Part shown: positions 36,901 through 48,900 of the stretch, piece after piece
Numbering within the stretch: position 1 is the stretch's first letter
Layout: each line of letters opens with the position of its first letter
Assembly: GCA_028583605.1 (NCBI GenBank)
Contig: CM053328.1
Coordinates: 33,959,578 to 34,023,577 of the forward strand
Length of the DNA stretch: 64,000 nt
Source: Dastarcus helophoroides
Taxonomy: Eukaryota > Arthropoda > Insecta > Coleoptera > Bothrideridae
Reading direction: 5' to 3'
Made by a program: the position numbers and the translations under genes
The notes under the pieces: generated by a model
Seen by the model: only the letters and a program-made list of their open reading frames with translations
Databases searched by the model: none
Told to the model about the DNA's origin: nothing

Positions 36901-39900
36901 TAGGTAATTTTAATTTGAGCCATCTTGAGTGTTTAATTTAAAAAATATCAGAATTTCTAGGAAGTCGAAATTTTTAAAAAGTGGAATTTTTAAAAAAACT
37001 GTTAGTTTCAAAACAATCAATATTTCCAGAAAAACACAAAATTCTGAAAAAAGTAATAATTTTAAAAACTCGAAATTTTGAAAGAGTCGAAATAATCTAA
37101 AAAAGTCGAAATTCTCAAAGAGTAACAATTTTCAATAAAGTCGAAATTTTCGAAAAAAGATATAGTTTTCCAAAAAATTAAAAGTGACAAAAAAATCGAT
37201 TCTACCTCTTCTTTTTCTTTTTCTTCTTCCTCTTCATCTTCATCATCATCATCTTCTTTTTCTTCTTCTTCATCATCTTCTTTATCTTTTTTTCATCTTC
37301 TTCAACTTTTTCTTCATCTTCTGCTCCATCTTCATCATCTTCTTTATCTTCTGCATCTTCTTCGTCATCTTCTACATATTGTTTAACTTCTTCTTTATCT
37401 TTTCTTCATCTTCTTCTTCATCTTCATTATCACCTTCTTTTTTTTCTTCTTCATCATCTTCTTTATCTTCTTCATCATCTTCTTCATCTTCTTCGTCATC
37501 TTGTTCAACTTCTTTATCTTTTCGTCGTCTTCTGCATCATCATTTTCTTCTTGTTCTTCTTCATCTTTTTTATCTTCTTCATCATTTGCTTTATCTTCAT
37601 CTTCTTCTTTATATTTTTCTTCATGTTCTTCTTCTTCTTTATCTTTTTCTTCATGTTCTTCTTCTTCAGCTCTTTCCTGTTATGAGTTCGCTGTTTTTTC
37701 CCTCCATAGCTTTCTCACATACCAGTCCCCTGCTCTCAGGTCTATCTTTTATTGCATGTCCAATATAGGTTTCTCATATTAATGCCGGTCATCCTCTCCG
37801 TCTTCTCCCTGACGGTTCCCATTCCAATACTCGTTTTGGCCATCTGTGTTCTAGCATTCTTTAGACGTGTCCGTACTACTGTAGTGCTCTGTTTTCTAGC
37901 TTTCTTGTTACTGAACAGTTTACTTCCATTCGTTGCCATATTTGTTCAGTTCCCACTTGGTCCCTTCTTGTTATTTGTGGGCACCGTCTCATACAGTCTA
38001 ATTCCACTGTTCTTATTTTATTCCTTATTGTATTTGATACTGGCCATACTTCTGCCCCATATAGAGTAATATTTTGTACTATGCTTTGAAAAATCCTTTT
38101 TTTGTTCTCTTTAGTAAGAGTGTTGTTCCATTTCAATCCATGAAGTGCTCTTGTAGCCTGTCTTCCTCGTGCTATTTTTGTTTCTATGTCTCTTATATAG
38201 GTACCATCCTCGGTGTACTGTCGATCCTAAAGATCTAAAGGTTGGACAGCTGGTGACAGTTTCGTTCTCTACACTCTAGATCTGCAACCTCTTGTCCAAT
38301 ACATAGGTTCTCAGTTTTGCTATATTTGTTTTAAGTCTCCATAATTCGAATTCTTCTTTCAGTTTCCTTACCATGTATTCCATGTCCTCTTTCTTGTGCA
38401 AAAATAACTTGGTCGTCCGCGAACAGCAATGAGTGTAATGTATTTCCTTGTATCGGTATGCATATCCTTCCGCATTTTTTATACCACCTCTGTAGAGCCT
38501 GTTCTATTTTCAAAAGCAAAAGTTTTGTAAAAGATCGACGTTTTGTTGTACTGACTCTTCCTCATAGCGGTTTACACTTACAAATAAATTCCAATTAATT
38601 ATGTAAAAAACAAGTTGCACTTCGTTACTTATAGACAGAATTGGTCGAATTTAGATCACAACTATTACTAATTGTTTTAAAAATACACTGGAACTGACAC
38701 TAATCTAGAACATTTGAACTACATTAAGAACAATTTAGCACTAAAAATTAGAAATTAACAAAAAATAATAAATTTGGACAGCTCTATTTGGTTTGGGAAT
38801 AGAATTAATCTAGAAAATTTTAATTTAAATTAAGGAATTGGAATGGGACCGGAAATTTTGAAACAAAGAAGCAATACTTGTCAGGCTAAATCACTGAAAG
38901 TTTAGTTTAGAGGGAACCTAATGCTCAGGAAATTCGAAAGTGGAGAGAAAATTAAGTTGAAAAATTTGAAAGTCGAACGAAATTGGATTGAAAAAGTTGA
39001 AGCTGCGAACAAAATTGGTCTGATACATTTGAATTTGGATTAAGAATGAAGGTGGCCAAATAATTTTGAGTATAAGATCTTTAATTTGGAAATTTTGAAT
39101 TTAGTGATAAAATCAAAATCTCGTAGAAAAGTTTGAATTAAAATTAGTGGGACATTTTTACTATAAAAACTCTTTAAGTTCGACTTTTTCATAATTTCGA
39201 TTCGAAGATCGGGAACGAAACTAAAAGTCCTCTGATTTATTTATTCATTATGATAAATAAATAAATCGATTTTTAGTCTTTTAGAATTATTATTTTATTT
39301 TTATTACAATATTTAGTATAATTGTACACGTGTGATTTAATTAATATATTACATCTCCATAGACCTTTATAATGAAAACACTATTTACAAAGGCCAAACA
39401 CAGATTAGTAAACACAGTTTAGTAAACACACTTAACAAATTGCATTCACCCAGTTCAAATCGGTTAATTATCGCATTTAATGTCCTAACAGATAATGGAC
39501 CAAACTTTCCCATTTATTATTCCCTTCCTCGACCAAAGTTCTTTCTATAATTAAATAATTTTCTTGGTTGCAGAGGGCGTTTTGTGCTTTCTGTCACGAT
39601 AGAATATGGGGTTTAGGCAGGCAGGGCTTCAAGTGCATCCAATGCAAGCTGCTAGTGCACAAAAAATGCCACAAACTCGTGCAGATACCCTGCACCAACG
39701 AGCACGTCGAACCGGTGATGCCCAGGGATGATAATAACGAAGAGCTGCAGCAAAATGTGATAAGCTACAATGAGATAATCACCAAGATTCGGGATGTACC
39801 GGAGCCCGCCCCGGATATAACCGGTAAGTGTTCAGTTTCAATTGTTTTGATTGCGCCTGGAGAGAAAAGTGTTGAATGGAGATTTCCATGGATAATCCTG

Positions 39901-42900
39901 ATTTCTCGATTGAACTAGCATCACTTAAGTTAGTTTGCAGGCCTTTTACCACTGAGGTTTTCTTCAGGACTGAGACTGAACTTTTAACTCTGAACATCGA
40001 GTGTTGTAACATTAGTAAACCGGCCTAACCTAACACAGGCTCAAACCAGAAACCAAGAAGAATATCGATGTTACTATTGGTTTTTATCCGGATTAGTGGA
40101 AGTATCAAAATTCAGAGAACAACCACCTGAAGAAGAAATATTTCTTTAATTTCAACTTAATGCAGGTACAAACATAAAGGCAGGAGGAGCCTTGATGTTG
40201 GTTTTTATCTGGTGATACAGAAACGTCCAAATTTAGACAACCACCTTCTGCAGAAAAATGTTTTCTTTGAAATGACCTCTAGTACCACTACTAGAGATCA
40301 TTTGAAGAAAACATTTTCCTACCCCAGTTGACTAAATTTGGACGTAGCATTAGTACTGAAGGTCGTTTGAAAAAAAATATCTACCAGAGGTGGTTGTTTT
40401 CTAAAGGATGCCAAATCCATCATTGAGAATCTTCTTGCTTTCTGATTTTGACCTGCAGTAAGTTGAAATGCAAAAAAAAACATTTCTACCTCAGATGGTT
40501 GTTGTCTGCATTTGGCTACTTCCACTAATCCAGATAAAAACCAACACTAATATCGCAATATTCTTGCTTTCTGGTTTGGACCACCTCCATTAAATTAGAC
40601 TGATTTATCAACGTTTCGACACTCGTTGTTAAGGATATTGTTGAAGGCTTCCTTCTTAAGCGCTTCATTTAATAGGTGAGTCCATCCCAGTGGAAGATCC
40701 AACCAAGCCTTCTGATGACCTGGAGCCGGGATCCCAAAGGCAATACTCGTTGAACGACTTTGAACTGATTCGTGTCATAGGCAGAGGTTCATACGCTAAG
40801 GTGCTCATGGTGGAATTGAAGAAAACTAAGCGCATTTATGCAATGAAAGTGATCAAGAAGGCTTTGGTTACTGATGATGAGGATATTGATTGGGTGCAGA
40901 CTGAAAAACACGTTTTTGAGACTGCTTCGAATCATCCTTTTTTGGTAGGACTCCATTCTTGCTTCCAAACGCCTTCGAGGTTGTTCTTCGTGATCGAATT
41001 CGTTAGAGGTAACTCTTATTTCTTTTGTTGTTTTCGCCGAATGTCTTTTTCGTCTTGATGAAAAAACCTATTAAAACGAGGCCAGACACATTCCAAAGTA
41101 AATGCAAGATTTTTGTTGTTGAATGTATTCAGAACCAATTAATATGATTAAATTTGATAAAATTATACTAATTTACCTAAAATTTTAATCTTTTGTAACT
41201 TATGTTTGTCCCATTTTCAAAAATGCAAAAATCTTCATGACTGGCACCTCTAATGTGAGTCTTCTTTTAGAGGTTATTGGTCATATCAATTTAGGAAACG
41301 CTGTAATTTCGGTTTTTTTATAAATTTCTTTTTTGCGCCTCAAAGGTGCATTTAAATTTGAAATTCCAAATTTTTACTAAAATTTTGATTTCAGAGGCGA
41401 AATTTCAATCAATGTCTCGAATTTTAACTGTTAATTTCAAATTTAGCAAGGTTTACCATTATTTTAATTTGATTTGAGGCAAAATATGAAAAATTTTAAT
41501 CTTTGACCTTAAAATCAAAATTTCGAATTTTTTTGAATTAATTAAAACTTAATTAAATACGAGTATACTCATATAAATTTATTTTTGTTTTTAAAGCATT
41601 GAATTAAAAATAAAAATGGGTTTTTTATATCATTTCGAAACCTTATTCCTGAAATTTTGACTTTTTTCGCGACATTTCAAGACAATTTTTTTACACAATT
41701 TTTTGAAACTCAAGTTCTCAAGATTAACAATTTTTACTATCATTTCAACTTGAAATTTTGGATTTTTTAAAAATAATTTCTCAGTTTCCATCTTTTTCAA
41801 GATTTCGACTTTTTCTAATAATTTTACTTCTATAATGCACAGACCAATAGGTTTGAACATTTATTAGATTCGAAGTTTGGAAACCAAATACCGGTTTCGA
41901 TCTTGTTAGATCTCGTCAGTTTGGTATATCCAACTGGAATGCTAATAAATGTTCCGACAAGTAAGTACTAAAGAATTCACGGATGTCAAGCGTGTGATTC
42001 TTAGTACTACCACCTATTGGTCCATAGAGAAACTATGGCCATCGCCAACAATGTCGTATCCAAGAAGAATGCAACCTAGACTACAAATTCATGCAGCCCT
42101 CCAGGCGTGTATAGTGAATCATAGGTAGCTGAACTACCAACAGTTGAAACACTGCCACCTAGCGAAGCGGTTGCTCTCTAGGAGAGTTCCCAGAAGACAA
42201 GGATTCTATAATGCACAGACCAATAGGTTTGAACATTTATTAGATCCGAAGTTTCGAAGTTTGGTTACTTATTGAAAATTTCCATACTTTTTTGTTCAAA
42301 ATTTCTCCTTATTCGCAACATTTCTCCTTTTTCTCAAAATTTTGATGTGTTTTGAAAACCCCAACTTTTTCTTGAAGTTTTCACTTTTAAAACAAAAATT
42401 GAGTTTTTTATTTTGACTTTCTCTCGCAATTTTGATTTTTTCTTGAAATTCTGATGTTTTTTTTGAAAATCCTGTTTTTTATTAAAATTTCTTAATTCTT
42501 TTGCACAAGTTGATTTTTTTTAATATTTTAAATTCTTGAAATATTTACTTTTTATGAAAATTATTTTGACGTTCTTCTGCAGAATTTGACTTGATTTGTC
42601 TTTAAAGTTTATTGACTATTTTTAGTAACATTGATTCCAATCTTAACTATTTTTGAAAAGTTTTACTTTTTGTTAATGTTTCGACATTTTTTGAAGTTTG
42701 GTCTTTTTTTAAACATTTTGACTTTTTTCAAAATATCCACTTTTTACGAAATTATAACCGTTTTTTTAAATGTCAACTGTTTACGAAATTTCATTTTTGT
42801 GAAATTTAGTCTTTTTCAAAATTTCAATTTTTATTTTTGGCAATTTCGATTTTGTTAAAATTTCCACTTTTCTTTAAATAAGGGCAACTTCAAACAACTT

Positions 42901-45900
42901 TGAATTTTTTAAAATTTTGTAGTTTTTTGAAAATTTTTTCAATATTTGAAAAGTTTGATCTTTTTTCCAAATTGCAACCTTTTTACTTCCCACCATTTTT
43001 TAGAATATCGACTTTTTTGTAAATTTGTTTTAAAATATTCGACTTTTTTTTTTAATTTCTACTTTTTTAAAAAGTTTCAATTTTTTCTCAAAAATGTCGA
43101 TTCTTTTGAAAATTCGACATATTTGAAGATTTCGACTTTTTCCCGAAATTTTGAATTTTATTTTTGAAAATTTCGCAATGTTTTAAAGAAAGCGATTTCT
43201 CCAAGTTTAGTTTTTTGTAAAATGTTCATTTTTATAGACAATTTTAATTTTAAAAAGTTCATCTTTTTTTAAATTGTCATTTTTTGAAAATTTTAAGGCC
43301 TTTTTCAAAATTTCCATTTTTTAAAATTTTGACCTTTCTTTAAAATATTGACATTGTCTCAAAATTTCAAGTTCACAGATTCCACCTTTTTCAAGATTTC
43401 GCCTTTTTCTGAAAATGTTACTTACTGGAAATTTTTATATTTTTTTTTTCAAAATTTCGCCTTTTCGCAACATTTCTTCTTTTTCCCAAATTGTTGACGT
43501 GTTTTGAAAACTCCAACTTTTTTGAAGTTTTCACTTTTAAAACAAAAATTGAGTTTTTTATTTTGGCTTTTTCTCTCAATTTTGGCTTTTTCTTGGAAGT
43601 CTGATGTTTTTTTAAATAATTCTGTTTTTTATAGAAGTTTCGAATTTTTTTGCACAAGTTGAATTTTTAAAATTTTTAAAGTTTTCACATTTAAAACAGA
43701 AATTGAGTTTTTTTATTTTGACTTTTTCTTGAAATTCTGAAGTTGTTTTTTGCAAAATCCTGTTTTTAATGAAAATTTCGAATTCTTTTGCAAAAGTTGA
43801 AGTTTTTTAAATATATTAAATTATTGAAATATTTACTTTTTATTAAAATTATTTCGATTTTCTTCTGTAGAATTCGACTTTTTTGAAAATATTTTTTTTG
43901 AAATATTTAGGCTTTTTGCTCTACTTTTTAAAAATTTTATTTCTGAAAATTGCCTTTTTTTTCGAATATTTTGGTTTTTTGTTTTAAAAATTTCGACTTT
44001 TTTTAACATTTTGACTTTTATAAGTTTCGACATTTCGAAATTCCAACTATTTTCGAAATGGCTTCTGTAGAAATGTCGACTCCAATATGTTGTCTTTGTC
44101 GAAATTTCGCCTTTTTTGGACATTTTACTTTTTTAAAAACATTTGGACATTTTAAAATTTTAAAAAGTTGACCTAATCTTGGAAAAATTGTACCCTTTTT
44201 GAATTTCGACCTTTATGACAATTTTAATATTCATTTTTTAAAAAGTTTCTACATTTTTCAGAATTCTGACTTTTGTAAAAATTTTGGCTTCAAAACTTCG
44301 ACTTGTTTTTCGAAATTTTGACATTCTTTTCAATTTCTACCCTAAAAAAAGTGTGTTATATCAAAATTTTGACTTTTCTCAAAAATTTAGCTTTTCTTAA
44401 ACTTTGACCTTTTACAAATTGTATTTTAAAATTGTCAGCTTTTTTGAAAATTGTAACCTAAAAAATTTATTCCAAAATGTCGAATTTTGTCTTTTTGAAA
44501 ATCTTGACTTTGGTTTTAATTCAACTTTTTGAGAATTTCGCCCTTTTTTGAAAATGTCGTTTTTTTAGTTATATTGCAAAAATTTCGAAGTTTTCAATTT
44601 TTATCTAAATTCGAGTTTTTAAAATAGCAACTTTTTGTCGAATATTTTTATTTGTTTTTATAAAAATTAACATTTAATTTTCAAAAGTGGGCAGTTTTTA
44701 AATATTTTGATTTTTTCGAAATGTGGGCTTTTTTTGAAAGTTATTTTCGATTTTTTCTGATCGATATTTTTTTGAAAATTTTGGTCTTTTAAAATTTTGA
44801 GCTATTTGAAAATTTTGACTGAACATTTTTTTGCAGATTTCAAAATTTTCACTATTTTGAAATTTGGACTTTTATGAAAATTTCGACATCAATTTTGACT
44901 TTTTGTCGAAATTTTGACTTTTTAATAAATATTTCAACATTTACAAACCGTTAAATTTTTTCAAATTATCCGTTTTAAATTTTATTTGCAATTTTGAAAA
45001 AAGGTCTAAATTTTGAGTTTTTTTAGCTTCGAAAATGTTATTTTTTTTGTACATTTTAATTTTTATTTAAATCTGAGTATTTAAATTTAAATTTTGTGTT
45101 ACTCTTTGCAAAAATTTTACTGTTTTTCAATTTCTATTATTTTTGAAAATTTACAAAAATCCATTTTTTAAATTTCTACCTTTTTCAAAATTTTGATATT
45201 TTTAAAAATTGAAATACAAATCTTGTCCTCTGAAACCAAGAAAGTTTAAAAACACAACAGAGGTTGCTCTAACGCGTTTCGATAGCGAAGCTATCATCTT
45301 CAGAGAGATACTAAATGATATTTTTGCTAAAATTTCGATCCCCACATTTCCACTTTTTCGAAATTTCGATGTTCTTTTCAATTTCGAGTAAAAGAAAATT
45401 TTATTTTTATCAAAATTTCACTGTTTTTTGATTTCTATTTTTTTTAAATTTCAAAAAACCATTTTTTTTAATTTCTACCTTTTTCAAAATTTTGATATTT
45501 TTAAAAATTGAAATACAAATGTTGTCCCAAACCAAGAAAGTTTAAACACAACAAAGGTTGCTCTAACGCGTTTCGATAGCGAAGCTATCATCTTCAGAGA
45601 GATACTAAATGATATTTTTGCTAAAATTTCGATCCCCACATTTCCACTTTTTCGAAATTTCGATGTTCCTTTCAATTTCGAGTAAAAAAAAGTATTTTAT
45701 TTTTATCAAAATTTCACTGTTTTTCAATTTCTATTTTTTTGAAAATTTTAAAAAACCATTTTTTTTAATTTCTACCTTTTTCAAAATTTTGATATTTTTA
45801 AAAATTGAAATACAAATCTTGTCCTCTGAAACCAAGAAAGTTTAAAAACACAACAGAGGTTGCTCTAACGCGTTTCGATAGCCAAGCTATCATCTTCAGA

Positions 45901-48900
45901 GAGATACTAAATGATATTTTTGCTAAAATTTCGATCCCCACATTTCCACTTTTTCGAAATTTCGATGTTCTTTTCAATTTCGAGTAAAAAAAATATTTTA
46001 TTTTTATCAAAATTTCACTGTTTTTCAATTTCTATTTTTTTGAAAATTTTAAAAAACCATTTTTTTTAATTTCTACCTTTTTCAAAATTTTGATATTTTT
46101 AAAAATTGAAATACAAATCTTGTCCTCTGAAACCAAGAAAGTTTAAAAACACAACAGAGGTTGCTCTAACGCGTTTCGATAGCCAAGCTATCATCTTCAG
46201 CGAGATACTAAATGATATTTTTGCTAAAATTTCGATCCCCACATTTCCACTTTTTCGAAATTTCGATGTTCTTTTCAATTTCGAGTAAAAGAAATATTTT
46301 ATTTTTATCAAAATTTCACTGTTTTTCAATTTCTATTTTTTTTTAAATTTCAAAAAAGTCATTTTTTTTAATTTCTACCTGTTTTCAAAATTTTGATATT
46401 TTTAAAAATTGAATACAATCTTGTCCCAAACCAAGAAAGTTTAAACACAACAAAGGTTGCTCTAACACGTTTCGATAGCCTAGCTATCATCTTCAGGAGA
46501 TACTAAATGATATTTTTGCTAAAATGTTGATCCCCATATTTCCACTTTTTCGAAATTTCAATGTTCTTTAATTCGAGTAAAAAAAAATAATTCATTTTTA
46601 TCAAAATTTTCGATTTTTTCCGCGAAATTTTGGATTTTTCTCTAAATTGTGGTCTCTTACAAATCTATTTAAAAAGCTTTTTGAAAATTTTGACTTTGTA
46701 AAGAGATTTTACTTGAAAAAGTCGACTTTTTCTCGAAATTTTGATTTTTTTGTCATTTTTGACTAATTTTTTGATTTCGAATTTTGAAAACTTTTTAATC
46801 GAGTTTTTTTCGGATTTTTAATTTTTTTTTAATGAAAATTTATACATTTTTTTTAAGTTGGACATTTTTAAATATATCGATCGTCGATCGTCCTGTTATT
46901 TTCACTTTTTTCTGAAAAATTCGTATTATTAAAAATTTCGACATTCAAAAATTTTAAAATTTCCACTTTTTTCAAGATGTTGCTTTTTTAAAGAAAGTTA
47001 CGACTTCAAATTTTAATTTGTTATCGATTTTGATTTATTTTAAAAGCTTCCACTTTTTTTTTAATTTTGGTGTCCACATAATTTTGACATATTTCAAAAA
47101 TTTCGACCTTCTTTTCGCAATTTTCACTGTTTATTCAAAATTTTGTTTCTCCAAATTGTTACATTTTGAAATATTCTATTTGTTATGAAAATTACAACTG
47201 TTTTTCAAAATTTTGACTTATTTTAAAAATTTCCAATTTTTTCCATAACTTCAACTTTTTCTGAAAATTAAAATTATAGCTTAAATATTGAAAATTTTGA
47301 CTCTTCTCGAAATTTTGACTTTTTTTTTAACATTTTCAATTTTTCAAAGGTTTCAGCAATTCAAAATTTTAGTTTGCCCTTTTGGACAAATTTTAAATGT
47401 TGTTCTAATTTTGTTTGCAAATTTCGATATTTGGAAAATTTTAACTTTAAAATATTTCATTTTTTACTTTAAAAAATCCTCCTTTTTTTTAAATTAAAAC
47501 TTTTTGAAACGTTAACTTTTTTGAAAATTTTTGTTATAAAATTTCGATAGTTTCCCCAAATTTTGATTTCCAGTAAATTTTGACTCTTACTTTGAGAAAT
47601 GTTCCTACTTTATTTGGATTTGGGCGTTTTTTGAAAATTTTTACGTTCAAGTTCCACTTTTTTTTCAAAAATACCTTCGCTTCTTAAAATTTTTTGCTTA
47701 TTTTTACTTATTTACTCTATGAAAAAGATGACTTTTTTCGAAAAATTTAAACTTTTTTCAAATTTTGATTTTGTTAAGATTTCGACATTTTATTTTTAAA
47801 ATTTTGACATTTCCGAATTTCTAATTGTTTCCAAATTTTCGATTAGATTATTATCAAAATTTTGATTTATTTAGATTCTTTATCAAAATGCTGACTTCTT
47901 TTAAAATTTTAATTTGTTTTTAAAATTTGTTTTCTTACTTTTTTGAAAGCGTTATGTTTTTTTCAAATTTTCGACCTAAACTTTCTCTCGAAATTTAATT
48001 TTAATTCGAAATTTTACTGATAAACCCAATTGTTCTATATATCATATATTTTTTTTTTCGAGGTGTTAATCATTAAACACAAACTTGCACATTTTAATTA
48101 AATTTTTTTCCAAATTTTGACTTAAATTTGAAAAATTGAGTTTTTTTTTGAATTTCGAGCTTCTTTTAATCCGCAACTTTAATCTCGCAATGTCACCTCT
48201 TTTATCAACATTTTGATATTAAACTTGATTGTTTTATAAACTCTGATTTTTCTGAAAATTTAGACAATAAGTCAACTTTTGGATATTTTCTAGATGTTTT
48301 GATTTCATCCAAATTTCCATGTTAATCTGAATTCTCGGCTGTTCTCCCGATCTTACGAAAAGTTCTTTTTCATTACTAACAAATTTTGACATGAAGCACG
48401 GATTCTTTATAAACCGAATTTTTGACATTAAATTCAAACCCTGAAATTTCAACTTTTTTTATCGACATTTTGTTGTTAAACTCGATTGTTTTATAAATAT
48501 CGATTTTTTTCGATCTTTTTATATCAAAGTCAACTTCGATTTTTTTTTGGATTTTTTCAAACTTTTGACTTTAATCTTGAAATGGCGGTTTTCTCACGAA
48601 ATTTCGAGAGAAAGTTTATTATTTTGAGCTTTCTTGATACCGCAATTTTAACCTCAAAATGCCAGAGTTTTTTCTCGAAATTTTGATGTTTGTCTCGATC
48701 CTTTTATAAACCGATTTTTTTTAAAATTTTAACATCAAACTCTAGCTTTGGACATTTTGATTGATTTCGTTTTAAACTTCGAAATTTCGATATTGGCCTC
48801 CAACTTATTTCTTAAAATTTCGTACTTTCAGTCGACCTTTTTGAACAACTATTTTGATTTGTGAATTTAGATATTAAACTCAAAATTTCGACGCCTTCAT

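Noticed and set aside
37184..37768. 194-codon F/L/S-rich open frame
   Set aside because: It is a product of the (TTC/TCA)n microsatellite, which lacks stops in several frames.
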